Of a stretch of 24,953 bases of DNA, positions 1 to 7,644 are shown one piece after another (within the stretch, counting starts at the first letter, position 1; each line of letters begins with the position of its first letter). The DNA comes from Dehalococcoidales bacterium (lineage in GTDB: Bacteria; Chloroflexota; Dehalococcoidia; Dehalococcoidales; CSSed11-197), in NCBI GenBank assembly GCA_028705415.1, contig JAQWDO010000004.1, positions 1 to 24,953 on the forward strand, in the 5' to 3' direction. A program made the translations under genes and the position numbers. The notes below the pieces were generated by a model that did not search any database, was not told the DNA's origin, and saw only the letters and a program-made list of their open reading frames with translations.

Positions 1-1
1 A

Positions 2-748
2 CTGATAATGGACGGAAGAATTCACCCGGCACGAATCGAGGAGGTAGTTAACAAGGCAAAGGAAGACGTAGAAGCTGCAATTCTTCAAGCTGGAGAACAG
101 GCAACACTCCATGTAGGTGTACAGGGGCTGCATATCGAATTGATAAAACTGCTGGGCAGGCTGAAATACCGAACCAGCTATGGCCAAAATGTACTCGCTC
201 ATAGCATAGAAGTGGCTCAGCTTTCCGGATTGATAGCCGCCGAGCTTGGAGTAAAAGTCCACACTGCCAAAAAGGCGGGGTTGCTGCATGATATTGGAAA
301 AGCGGTTGACCGGGAAATTGAAGGTTCCCACGCACAAATTGGTGCAGACCTGGTTAAACAATGGGACCGCAACCAGGATGTAATCAAAGGCGTCGCCGAA
401 CACCACCTTGAAGCCGGAGATACCAGTATTTGGGGTTTCATAGTATCGGCAGCTGATGCAATTTCCAGCGCAAGGCCGGGGGCCCGCCGCGAATCCCTGG
501 AATCCTATCTGAAGCGTCTGACGGCACTTGAAGATATTGCCGGCAGTTTCAAAGGGGTTGAAAAATCTTATGCCATACAGGCTGGCCGGGAAGTCCGTAT
601 TCTGGTAAAGCCGGAAGAGGTCGACGACCTTTCTGCCATGCGCATGGCGCGAGACATAGTAAAGAAAATCGAGGAAACTCTCGAGTATCCTGGACAAATC
701 AGGATTACGGTTATCCGTGAAACTCGAGCAGTAGATATTGCCAAGTAA
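2..748 (+). CDS. rny: Ribonuclease Y, C-terminal part (5' end outside window)
   Basis: Endoribonuclease that starts mRNA decay, normally tethered to the membrane by an N-terminal helix. The frame is open to the window edge and enters mid-protein (L-I-M-D-G-R-I-H-P-A-R), so the membrane anchor, coiled coil and KH domain lie outside the window. What is visible is the end of the KH-HD linker and the whole HD domain. Numbering from the Met at position 8, the metal and catalytic residues are His65, the His94-Asp95 pair (LLHDIGKA), His108 in EGSHAQIG and the VAEHH motif. The C-terminus VIRETRAVDIAK matches the family's usual ending. The Met at 8 is internal and not a start. ymdB follows after 2 bp, a pairing widely conserved in bacteria. 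Family assignment is very secure. Confidence 0.96.
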   Translation: MIMDGRIHPARIEEVVNKAKEDVEAAILQAGEQATLHVGVQGLHIELIKLLGRLKYRTSYGQNVLAHSIEVAQLSGLIAAELGVKVHTAKKAGLLHDIGKAVDREIEGSHAQIGADLVKQWDRNQDVIKGVAEHHLEAGDTSIWGFIVSAADAISSARPGARRESLESYLKRLTALEDIAGSFKGVEKSYAIQAGREVRILVKPEEVDDLSAMRMARDIVKKIEETLEYPGQIRITVIRETRAVDIAK

Positions 749-750
749 AT

Positions 751-1515
751 ATGAAAATTCTGGTTATCGGAGACGTTATAGGAAAACCCGGGCGTCAGGC
801 TCTGCAGGAGTTGCTGCCCGGGTTGAGGCAGGAATTAAAGCTGGACATGGTGGTTGCCAACGCGGAAAACCTGGCAGGAGGTATCGGGGTAACTCCGGAC
901 ACCGCCCGTGAACTGATCCAGGCCGGGGTTGATGTGCTTACTTCCGGCAATCACATTTGGGCCCATAAAGATATAATCCCCGAAATTGATACATTGCCGC
1001 TGGTGCGCCCCTTGAATTACCCGCCCGGTGTGCCTGGCAGGGGTTACATCATTGAGCGCAATGTCATGATAGTCAACCTGATGGGAAGGGTCTTCATTGG
1101 TAATTTTGATTGCCCTTTCCGCGCCATGGATACATTGCTTGCAAGTTTTGAACCACTGCCAAAAATTATCATTGTAGATTTTCATGCCGAGGCGACTGCT
1201 GAAAAAATTGCCCTTGGCAGATATCTGGATGGCAGGGTAAGCGCAGTGCTTGGTACTCATACTCATGTTGGCACAATCGATCACCAGATATTTCCGGGCG
1301 GCACGGCATTCGTAAGTGATATAGGTATGACCGGTCCGGCACATTCCATTATCGGAGACGAAATTGACGCCGTTTTAAAGCGGGTGCTTACTATGATGCC
1401 GGGCAGGCTGTCAGCTGCAAAAGGCCCGGTGGAGTTTACTGCCATGATGCTCGACATTGATGAAGCAAGCGGGAAGGCCACATCCATCGAGCGTATAAAG
1501 AAGGACGTCAGGTAG
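751..1515 (+). CDS. ymdB: YmdB-family metallophosphoesterase (2',3'-cyclic nucleotide phosphodiesterase)
   Basis: 254 residues, full length for the TIGR00282/YmdB family, dinuclear-metal phosphodiesterases that act on 2',3'-cyclic nucleotides in the studied Bacillus member. The metal-ligand pattern is complete: Asp8 in GDVIGKPGR, Glu39/Asn40 in NAENLAGG, Asn67-His68 in SGNHIW, His145 in VDFHAEAT, and His170/His172 in GTHTHVGT. The ATG lies 2 bp after the rny stop, so the gene is almost certainly co-transcribed and perhaps translationally coupled. The physical link to rny suggests a shared role in RNA turnover, which is known for Bacillus YmdB and is inferred here. The stop codon abuts the TTG of the next gene. 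Confidence 0.94.
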   Translation: MKILVIGDVIGKPGRQALQELLPGLRQELKLDMVVANAENLAGGIGVTPDTARELIQAGVDVLTSGNHIWAHKDIIPEIDTLPLVRPLNYPPGVPGRGYIIERNVMIVNLMGRVFIGNFDCPFRAMDTLLASFEPLPKIIIVDFHAEATAEKIALGRYLDGRVSAVLGTHTHVGTIDHQIFPGGTAFVSDIGMTGPAHSIIGDEIDAVLKRVLTMMPGRLSAAKGPVEFTAMMLDIDEASGKATSIERIKKDVR

Positions 1516-2370
1516 TTGAGCATTGATCTGCATCTTCATACTACAGCCTCCGATGGCCGCCTGAGCCCGGCAGAAATGGTCGATCTGGCTGCTGAAAGAG
1601 GGCTTTCGGTAATGGCCATTACCGACCACGATACTATTGAAGGCATAGCCGGTGCTCTTGACCGGGCTAAAAAATACCCCGGTCTCACGGTCATTCCCGG
1701 CATCGAGTTGAGTACCCATGCCCCCGGAAATGAATTACACCTTCTGGGTTATTTTATTGACCATCAGAGTCGGGAACTGCTTTCTGTCTGCCGTAATATG
1801 CGGGCAGATCGCACTGAGCGCGCTTGTGCTATGGTCGAAAAATTAAACGCTTTGGGCATTCCGGTGAAATGGGAAAGGGTTTGCCAGATCGCCGGAGAAG
1901 CCAACATCGGCCGTCCCCATATTGCAAGAGCCCTTTTGGAAGGTGATTATATAAACAGCTTTGAAGAAGCCTTCGAGCTTTATCTGGCACAGGGAAAACC
2001 GGCATATGTTGAACGGTTCAAGATAACTCCATCTGAAGCTGTCCAGCTGGTTATCAGGTGTGGCGGGTTGCCGGTAATGGCACATCCACTGACTGTCAAT
2101 AATTATGAAGCAGTGATTGGTGAATTGGCTGCGGTTGGACTTGAGGGCATCGAGGTTTATTACAAAGATTTTAGCAGAGAACAGCGAAACAACCTGCTGG
2201 CTATTGCCATGAAGTTAAACCTGATTGCTACCGGCGGCAGTGACTATCACGGGATAGATAATTCTGCAGAGGTACCTCCGGGAGGAGCTGGCGTCCCGTG
2301 GAAAGTAGTTGAAGCATTGTATGAAAGAGCCAGACAGAAAGGCCTTCAGGTACCGGGTAATGAGGGTTAG
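1516..2370 (+). CDS. PHP-domain phosphoesterase (RNase AM / nucleoside 3',5'-bisphosphate phosphatase family)
   Basis: 284 residues. The PHP metal-binding pattern is intact: HLHTTASDGR (His6, His8, Asp13), ITDHDT (Asp37, His38), Glu64 in PGIELS, His75, His190 in VMAHP, and the C-terminal SDYHG (Asp243, His245). This is the YciV/TrpH-like branch, whose studied members remove 5' nucleotides from RNA or dephosphorylate nucleoside 3',5'-bisphosphates; the exact substrate cannot be told from sequence. The start is TTG directly after the ymdB stop, with AAGGA at 1501-1505 as ribosome binding site 10 bp upstream. Its place in the rny-ymdB operon supports an RNA or nucleotide-recycling role. No truncation is seen. 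Confidence 0.9.
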   Translation: MSIDLHLHTTASDGRLSPAEMVDLAAERGLSVMAITDHDTIEGIAGALDRAKKYPGLTVIPGIELSTHAPGNELHLLGYFIDHQSRELLSVCRNMRADRTERACAMVEKLNALGIPVKWERVCQIAGEANIGRPHIARALLEGDYINSFEEAFELYLAQGKPAYVERFKITPSEAVQLVIRCGGLPVMAHPLTVNNYEAVIGELAAVGLEGIEVYYKDFSREQRNNLLAIAMKLNLIATGGSDYHGIDNSAEVPPGGAGVPWKVVEALYERARQKGLQVPGNEG

Positions 2371-2373
2371 GAA

Positions 2374-3048
2374 ATGTTGAGCTGGCAGTTTGTATTGCTG
2401 GGTTTGTTTGCATATCTGCTTGGTTCTGTTCCGGCAGCTTATATTGCAGCTCGTTTGAGTAAGGGCGTTGATCTGAGAAAAGCCGGAAGCGGTAACGTCG
2501 GAGCTTCCAATGTTGCCAGGACGGCTTCAAAGAAACTTGCTATTCCAGTATTTTTATTTGATATAGGCAAGGGATATCTGGTGGTATGGCTGGCCAGCCT
2601 GATGGGAGTGGACCTGTTTTACCAGATTATAATCGGCCTGCTGGCGGTGGTAGGTCATAACTGGCCTGTGTTTCTCGGATTCAAAGGCGGCCGTGGCATA
2701 GCCACAAGTCTGGGTGTAGTCCTGGCTGTTTCCCCCTGGTTGGGGCTTATAATGATTGTACTTGCCTACGGGATGGCTCCATTCAAGCAACTTGCACTTG
2801 GAGTGCTGATTGCAGTGTCTTCTCTTCCGGCTCTTGCCTGGTTTGCCGCATCTTCAATGGGAATCAGTGATAAACATGGTGCGTTGTGGGGGTTTCTTGT
2901 AATGCTCGGGCTGGTTATTTTCAGAAGGCTGTCTCCACAGAGGTCTGAAATCAGTCACGACACCCCTGTTTGGATGTTGCTTGTAAACAGGTTGCTTTTC
3001 GATCGTGACATCAGGGACCGTGAAGCATGGATAAGCCGGTCCGGCTAA
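2374..3048 (+). CDS. plsY: Acyl-phosphate:glycerol-3-phosphate acyltransferase PlsY
   Basis: Integral membrane enzyme that acylates glycerol-3-phosphate from acyl-phosphate, the first step of phospholipid synthesis. 224 residues with several hydrophobic segments. Family motifs are present: GSVPAAYI near residue 17, the glycine-rich KAGSGNVGASN at 36-46, FDIGKG at 62-67, and GHNWPVFLGFKGGRG at 94-108. It starts 3 bp after the PHP gene and ends the leftmost operon. Its TAA overlaps by 4 bp the TAG of the convergent sirtuin gene (CTAA at 3045-3048), so there is no intergenic room for a separate terminator. It is somewhat longer than the typical 190-210 residues because of a hydrophilic tail after about residue 190. 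Confidence 0.95.
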   Translation: MLSWQFVLLGLFAYLLGSVPAAYIAARLSKGVDLRKAGSGNVGASNVARTASKKLAIPVFLFDIGKGYLVVWLASLMGVDLFYQIIIGLLAVVGHNWPVFLGFKGGRGIATSLGVVLAVSPWLGLIMIVLAYGMAPFKQLALGVLIAVSSLPALAWFAASSMGISDKHGALWGFLVMLGLVIFRRLSPQRSEISHDTPVWMLLVNRLLFDRDIRDREAWISRSG

Positions 3049-3812
3049 ACTGTTCCAGGATATGCTTTTATACGACTAACAATTTCGGGCAGAATCTTTC
3101 CCGCTTTGCAGTTGATTACCAGTTCGGCTGCCTTGTCCAGTGGAGTAGGACTAAGGTTGATGATTAACAGCTTTGCCCCTCCGGATACCGCAATCTCCGG
3201 CATTAAAGCTGCCGGGTAAACAGTAAGTGTAGAACCAACCACGATAAACAGATCACACATGCTTGATTCTTTTTCTGCCTGTTCAAGGGCTTTAACCGGC
3301 AAAGCTTCTCCGAAAAAAACCACATCCGGCTTCAATATTCCTCTGCATTCCGGGCATTCAGGCACATTATCTTTCTGCGCTATCTCGAGCACTTTTTCCA
3401 GTTTGATCCTGTGACGGCATTCAAGGCAGGTAAAACTGTTCATGCTGCCATGCAGCTCATATATCAGATCTTCCGGTACGCCTCCACGTTGATGGAGGCC
3501 GTCTATATTCTGGGTTATTACGGCTTTTGCGAAGCCGAGTTTGCACAATTCGCCAATGGCATAATGAGCTGGGTTGGGGCAGGCGCAGTTTCCGAGTGAT
3601 CGCAACAGCTGCCAGTGTAGAATTCTTGATTTCTCATCAGAAACAAAAGAGGAATAGTCGAATGCTCTCTGGTCGAACTTGTCCCAGATCCCGCCCGGGC
3701 TGCGAAAATCGGGAATACCTGATTCAGTGCTGACGCCTGCTCCAGTGAATACCACGGCATGCCGGGAACTGTGAATCATATCTGCTGCTTTTTCAATCAG
3801 CTGGCTATTCAT
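3045..3812 (-). CDS. cobB: Sirtuin (NAD-dependent protein deacylase)
   Basis: 255 residues from the chosen start. Removes acyl groups from lysine side chains while cleaving NAD, releasing nicotinamide. Motifs from that start: GAGVSTESGIPDFRSPGGIW (24-43) for NAD binding, TQNIDGLHQRGG (100-111), catalytic His121 in ELHGS, zinc cysteines 129/132 and 153/156, and VVGSTLTVYPA (191-201). The frame is open a further 34 codons upstream, but that part lies in the glycosylase gene and does not look like sirtuin. The chosen ATG (3812-3810) overlaps the glycosylase stop by 8 bp and has GGAG about 9 bp upstream. The released nicotinamide could be recycled by the PncA/PncB pair at 19797-21316 (inference). 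Confidence 0.94.
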   Translation of the reverse strand: MNSQLIEKAADMIHSSRHAVVFTGAGVSTESGIPDFRSPGGIWDKFDQRAFDYSSFVSDEKSRILHWQLLRSLGNCACPNPAHYAIGELCKLGFAKAVITQNIDGLHQRGGVPEDLIYELHGSMNSFTCLECRHRIKLEKVLEIAQKDNVPECPECRGILKPDVVFFGEALPVKALEQAEKESSMCDLFIVVGSTLTVYPAALMPEIAVSGGAKLLIINLSPTPLDKAAELVINCKAGKILPEIVSRIKAYPGTV

Positions 3813-4482
3813 CCCTGTCTCCATTTGCCTGGGTGTGGTTATGGTAAAAATCGCAGATATCAGCGATGCAGCAGTTTTTACATACAGGCTGCTTTCTGCA
3901 GCTGATTTTAGCATGTTTTACCAGCAAGGCATGGTATTCGTTATACAAGACCGGATCCGGCTCCAGATTTGCCATAAAAAGCCTCTGGTAATCATCATAG
4001 CTCTTATCTTTCACTGGCGTGAACCCGATCCTGTCAAATATGCGGCGGGTATAGGCATCAATTACAAACACCGGACGCTCCAAAGCGTAAAGCAATATCG
4101 AGTCGGCTGTTTCCGGTCCAATGCCATAAACTGAAAGGAGGCTCCGGCGAATATGATCAGTGCTGGAATCTTCCAGCAAATCCAGTTTATAATCACAAGT
4201 CTGGCGCAGCCAGTCAACCAGGGATTTAAGTTTGAGCGACTTGGCATTGAAGTAGCCTGAAGGCCGGATGAGCCCGGCCAGATCTTCTATTGGTATTTTG
4301 TGTAAAGCTTGAGGGCTGAGAAGTCCATGGTGTTTCAGGTTATCTACCGCATTGGCTGCGTTTTTCCAGGAAGTCGATTGGGCAAGCACCGCTCCAATCA
4401 TAACTTCGAAGGGTGTTTCACCTGGCCACCAGTACTGCGGGCCGTAATAAGTAAAAAGCCGGTTATAGATGACTGCAAACAC
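3805..4482 (-). CDS. Endonuclease III-like HhH-GPD DNA glycosylase (MagIII-type, catalytic lysine absent)
   Basis: 225 residues, base-excision-repair glycosylase fold. The helix-hairpin-helix VYGIGPETAD (118-127) is followed by Asp142 in VIDAYTRRI, the conserved catalytic aspartate. In bifunctional endonuclease III the hairpin reads GVGRKTA and the lysine makes the Schiff base; here that position is Glu124. The protein is therefore more like the monofunctional 3-methyladenine glycosylase MagIII than Nth. Four cysteines (195, 201, 204, 210) have C-x5-C-x2-C-x5-C spacing, near the Nth 4Fe-4S loop but one residue short in the first gap; a fifth lies at 205. The start is GTG, 6 bp after a perfect TATAAT, with no Shine-Dalgarno. 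The substrate is unknown. Confidence 0.88.
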   Translation of the reverse strand: MFAVIYNRLFTYYGPQYWWPGETPFEVMIGAVLAQSTSWKNAANAVDNLKHHGLLSPQALHKIPIEDLAGLIRPSGYFNAKSLKLKSLVDWLRQTCDYKLDLLEDSSTDHIRRSLLSVYGIGPETADSILLYALERPVFVIDAYTRRIFDRIGFTPVKDKSYDDYQRLFMANLEPDPVLYNEYHALLVKHAKISCRKQPVCKNCCIADICDFYHNHTQANGDRDE

Positions 4483-4488
4483 TCAAAT

Positions 4489-4494
4489 ATTATA
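4489..4494 (-). promoter_or_regulatory. Perfect -10 box for the glycosylase gene; predicted leaderless start
   Basis: On the minus strand TATAAT is followed by ATTTGA and then the GTG start at 4482, so the expected transcription start coincides with the first base of the start codon. No Shine-Dalgarno sequence fits in between. The -35 region is weak (TAACGT at 17 bp spacing). The perfect -10 is seen; promoter function is inferred. Confidence 0.5.
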
Positions 4495-4531
4495 ACAACT
4501 GGCGCCGGCAAACGTTAATAAGGGCCGATAA

Positions 4532-4559
4532 TTACCAAAATGAGATTTTATGGTAAAAT
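4532..4559 (+). promoter_or_regulatory. Extended -10 promoter with overlapping dyad, upstream of the mannosyl-donor synthase
   Basis: TGG-TAAAAT (4551-4559) has the TGn extended -10 form, with TTACCA (4532-4537) as a 4/6 match to -35 at 16 bp. The same bases form an imperfect dyad: TTACC (4532-4536) with GGTAA (4552-4556), and AAAAT (4537-4541) with ATTTT (4545-4549), with GAG as the loop and AT bulged. The dyad spans the whole promoter core and could be an operator. Function is inferred. Confidence 0.45.
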
Positions 4560-4586
4560 AGCTTAAAACCACCTGTACAGGACAAC

Positions 4587-5699
4587 ATGGAAAATAGCGT
4601 TACAATAGTAGTACCCACTTACAACGAGCATGACAACATCACCCCTCTTGTCGAGAAAATTTCAAAAAGTATTTCCAGGTACGATTATGAAATCCTTTTT
4701 ATAGATGATGCCAGCAGTGACGGCACTGCCGGAGTCATTGAAAGCCTGAAAACCAGCTATCCGGTCAGGGTGATAGTGAGGCGTGATGAAAAAGGCCTGG
4801 CTTCGGCAGTTGTCAAGGGTTTTGAAAACGCCAGGCATGATTTGATTGTGGTCATGGATGCCGATCTGCAGCATCCGCCGGAGATAATCCCGCAATTGCT
4901 GGATGCTATCGCTGGAGGAGCCGACGTTGCCGTTGGCAGCAGATATGTGCCCGGTGGCGGCTGTGATGAATGGAGTGGGCTCAGAAAGCTCCTGAGCCGG
5001 GGGGCAATACTCCTGGCAAATATGGCATTGCCAAAAGCCAGAAGAGTAAAAGATCCAATGAGCGGGTTTTTTGCACTGAAGCGAAAAGTGATTGAGGGAG
5101 TCAGGCTTGACCCGATCGGTTATAAAATCCTGCTTGAAGTGCTTGTATTGGGCAATTACAACCAGGCGGCGGAAGTGCCCTTTCAGTTCCAGCTGCGGGA
5201 GCAAGGAAAAAGCAAGCTTGACCTGAATCAGCAATACGAATACCTGCGCCACCTTGCCAGGTTGTCAATACGAAGCGGGGAATTTGCGCGTTTTATGAAA
5301 TTCTGTCTGGTTGGGGCCAGCGGAGTGCTGGTAAACTATGGATTGTACTGGATCTTGACCCGTTTTGCCGGTTTTAATCCGATCAGTGACACATCAAGCG
5401 GTGTTCTATCAGGCAATATTGCCCTGACGATAAGCATTGAAACGTCAATCATAACCAACTTTATCCTGAACAATTTCTTCACTTTCTCCGACCGCAATGT
5501 TGGAGGTTTCGGGGGATTTTTTAAACGCCTGGTACATTTTAATCTGATCTGCATAATCGGCGGCCTGATTCAAATAGGGGTAGCCAACCTGTTTGCTGTT
5601 GTATTCGGTGTCAATGATCTGATTGCTGTATTAATCGGTATAGTAATAGCTTTTTTCTGGAATTACCTGTTAAATAATTATCTGACATGGAAAAAATAA
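4587..5699 (+). CDS. Polyprenyl/dolichyl-phosphate mannose synthase-like glycosyltransferase with C-terminal GtrA domain
   Basis: 370 residues with two parts. Residues 1-230 are a GT2-family catalytic domain: VVPTYNEHDNI at the start, Asp40-Asp41 in FIDDASSDGT, the DADLQHP metal site at 91-97, GSRY at 117-120 and DPMSGFFALKR at 156-166. These motifs are typical of dolichyl-phosphate mannose synthases (DPM1). Residues 235-368 are a GtrA-like membrane domain with about four hydrophobic helices, starting FMKFCLVGASGVLVNYG. The same order occurs in archaeal Dol-P-Man synthases. It probably loads a sugar from a nucleotide donor onto a polyprenyl phosphate at the inner membrane face. The next gene is a PMT-type mannosyltransferase that would use this donor. 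AGGA at 4578-4581 serves as ribosome binding site. Confidence 0.9.
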   Translation: MENSVTIVVPTYNEHDNITPLVEKISKSISRYDYEILFIDDASSDGTAGVIESLKTSYPVRVIVRRDEKGLASAVVKGFENARHDLIVVMDADLQHPPEIIPQLLDAIAGGADVAVGSRYVPGGGCDEWSGLRKLLSRGAILLANMALPKARRVKDPMSGFFALKRKVIEGVRLDPIGYKILLEVLVLGNYNQAAEVPFQFQLREQGKSKLDLNQQYEYLRHLARLSIRSGEFARFMKFCLVGASGVLVNYGLYWILTRFAGFNPISDTSSGVLSGNIALTISIETSIITNFILNNFFTFSDRNVGGFGGFFKRLVHFNLICIIGGLIQIGVANLFAVVFGVNDLIAVLIGIVIAFFWNYLLNNYLTWKK

Positions 5700-5735
5700 C
5701 CGGTTCTGGAATAATTTTATAACCAACTGGCTGGC

Positions 5736-7070
5736 ATGAAAAGAATCAAATCTTGTATAAACTGGTTAAAACAGTGGCAATATCTTGGAATTGCGGTAAT
5801 AGTTATTGCCAGTCTTCTGCTTCATCTGGGCCTGATCATGCGGCCAGACGAGCCGCTGTTTGATGAAGTCCATTATGTAAACGACGCCCGGCACGCTATC
5901 GACAGCGGTGGCACCGAGCGCGCTGAGCACCCTCCGCTTGGCAAGCTTCTGGTCGTATCGGGCATATTGCTGTTCGGGGACAACCCTGTCGGGTGGCGCC
6001 TGATTGCTATTTTAATGGGTGCTGCATCGCTGTTGTTCTTTTACCTTATATGCCGGCGGTTAAAACTGAGCGAAAAGGTCTGTTACCTGGCTACATTCTT
6101 TTTGGCTTTTGAGAACCTTACCTTTGTCCAAAGCCACATCGCTATGCTTGATGTATACTGCCAGTTTTTTATCCTGCTGGCTTTCTGGATGTATTTGAGA
6201 GGTAGTTACCCTGTGTCGGCGGTTGCTATTGCCCTGGCTGCGCTTGCCAAATTGAATGGTGTGCTGGTTGCGCTGGTAATTGGTATGCACTGGCTTCTCA
6301 GCAGGTGTCCGAACTGGAAAAAGTTTATTTCTTCCTATATAACTCTTGCCCCGATTGCGTTTCTGTTACTGCTTCCAGTCTTTGAATATGTATATTGGGG
6401 GGAGCTCCTGAACCCGATCGACCGGGCTATGGAGATGCTCAGGCTGACCGGTTCGATTACCTTCGATGCCTATGAACCTGGCAGTATTGCCTCCCGCCCA
6501 TGGGAATGGGTATTGACACCGGAAAATTTCGCCTATTGGTGGACTCCGCGCTTCCTCGGTATGCTCAGTCCTACACTCTGGATTCTAATAATTCCATCTA
6601 TCGTCTATATTACCTACCGTTCAGTCAAGGGCGATGATGCCCCGTTGTTTCCTTTTGCGATGTTTGTCGGTCTGTATCTGGTATGGATTCCGGCCAGCCT
6701 TATCAGCAACCGGGCAAGTTTTATCTTTTACTTCTATCCGGCCATTCCATCTATTGCCATAGCCCTGGGGATTGTATTTGGCAAGCTGATAGATGTTTCC
6801 CGGGAACGCGCGCAAGGCAAACTCAGGCGGCTGTTAAAAACAGGTATCCCTTTATATCTGTTATCCCACCTGGTTGCTTTTATAATTATGGCACCGCCTT
6901 CTCTGTGGTGGAAAATACCGTTCAGTATTGCTATATTCGTATTCAGCTTCTGGTATGTGCGCCTTGGGCCGACTCCCTCTCCGGAACCGGACCTATTGGC
7001 TGTAGAGGGAAGCGATGAAACTCTGGCAGGCATCGATAGTGGGCCAGACCCGGGCTTGCAGGTTTCTTAG
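5736..7070 (+). CDS. PMT-family (GT39) dolichyl-phosphate-mannose--protein mannosyltransferase-like protein
   Basis: 444 residues, polytopic membrane protein with about ten hydrophobic segments. The first helix (residues 18-34) is followed by an outer loop with Asp43-Glu44 (LFDEVHYVNDAR), the family's catalytic acidic pair, then HPPLGK at 65-70 and IAMLDVYCQFF further on. PMT enzymes transfer mannose from a polyprenyl-phosphate donor to Ser/Thr of exported proteins. The protein is much shorter than yeast PMTs and lacks the MIR domain, as in bacteria. It lies 36 bp after the donor-synthase gene, which supports a two-gene glycosylation module. The last 30 residues are acidic and not membrane-bound. 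No strong ribosome binding site is seen. Actual sugar and acceptor are inferred. Confidence 0.87.
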   Translation: MKRIKSCINWLKQWQYLGIAVIVIASLLLHLGLIMRPDEPLFDEVHYVNDARHAIDSGGTERAEHPPLGKLLVVSGILLFGDNPVGWRLIAILMGAASLLFFYLICRRLKLSEKVCYLATFFLAFENLTFVQSHIAMLDVYCQFFILLAFWMYLRGSYPVSAVAIALAALAKLNGVLVALVIGMHWLLSRCPNWKKFISSYITLAPIAFLLLLPVFEYVYWGELLNPIDRAMEMLRLTGSITFDAYEPGSIASRPWEWVLTPENFAYWWTPRFLGMLSPTLWILIIPSIVYITYRSVKGDDAPLFPFAMFVGLYLVWIPASLISNRASFIFYFYPAIPSIAIALGIVFGKLIDVSRERAQGKLRRLLKTGIPLYLLSHLVAFIIMAPPSLWWKIPFSIAIFVFSFWYVRLGPTPSPEPDLLAVEGSDETLAGIDSGPDPGLQVS

Positions 7071-7094
7071 GCATTCCGGGCAGCCGGAAAATTG

Positions 7095-7126
7095 AATTGA
7101 AGTTCAATTACTTGACGTGGTATTTA
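7095..7126 (+). promoter_or_regulatory. Perfect 7-bp dyad and weak promoter before ybeY
   Basis: AATTGAA (7095-7101), a central G, and TTCAATT (7103-7109) form a perfect 15-bp dyad in the 88-bp gap between the mannosyltransferase gene and ybeY. TTGAAG (7097-7102) and TATTTA (7121-7126) are 18 bp apart and could be -35 and -10 boxes, which would put the dyad over the -35. This is suggestive only. Confidence 0.3.
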
Positions 7127-7158
7127 ATGCGAAAGCTGCAGATAGTGCGGAGTGAAAC

Positions 7159-7644
7159 ATGATGGTAGATATTCTAATCGACGAAGAATACCAGCAGCAG
7201 TTAACACCAGATTTCCTGGAAAAAATAGCTGTGGCGGTATTGAAGCATATTCATCCAGATGGCAATTTTCAGCTTGGGATAGTAATTACCGGGGATGACG
7301 AAGTACGACGGCTTAACCGTGAATACCGGGGGATTGATGCAACTACCGATGTTCTATCCTTCGCCATGCAGGACAATCCGGTTGAGGATGATGAAGATGA
7401 AGGCATAGGGCAGTTTCCGCTGGCTCTGGATGGAGTGGAACATCTGGGAGAGGTAATTATCTCCATGCCCCAGGCTGGAAGGCAGGCCGAAGCAGGAGGC
7501 CATTCGCTGTCAATGGAAATATCTGTCCTTGTCATTCACGGAGTCCTTCACCTGCTGGGATTTGACCATGAAGAAGATGAAGAGGCAGAAATAATGGAGA
7601 ACCATGAAGCCGGTATTTTGGCAAACCTGGAAGGTGTGGAATGA
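7159..7644 (+). CDS. ybeY: Endoribonuclease YbeY (rRNA maturation factor)
   Basis: 161 residues. Zinc-dependent single-strand endoribonuclease used in 16S rRNA 3'-end maturation and ribosome quality control. The signature HGVLHLLGFDH at 127-137 gives the three zinc-binding histidines 127, 131 and 137. Upstream, LNREYRGIDATTDVLSFAM (52-70) is the conserved substrate-groove segment. An acidic insert (DDEDEG, 77-82) precedes LGEVIISM. The start is ATG with GGAG at 7149-7152, 6 bp upstream; the second codon is also ATG, so either could be used. It overlaps the next gene by 4 bp (ATGA), indicating translational coupling. Confidence 0.95.
   Translation: MMVDILIDEEYQQQLTPDFLEKIAVAVLKHIHPDGNFQLGIVITGDDEVRRLNREYRGIDATTDVLSFAMQDNPVEDDEDEGIGQFPLALDGVEHLGEVIISMPQAGRQAEAGGHSLSMEISVLVIHGVLHLLGFDHEEDEEAEIMENHEAGILANLEGVE

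Noticed and set aside
835..1344. Open frame of 169 codons on the minus strand
   Set aside because: Antisense to ymdB, whose metal-binding motifs are all intact.
3813..3914. N-terminal extension of the sirtuin gene
   Set aside because: It overlaps the glycosylase C-terminus, lacks sirtuin similarity, and a good Shine-Dalgarno supports the start at 3812.
4662..5252. Open frame of 196 codons on the minus strand
   Set aside because: It lies inside the glycosyltransferase gene, antisense to it, and has no family-like pattern or ribosome binding site.
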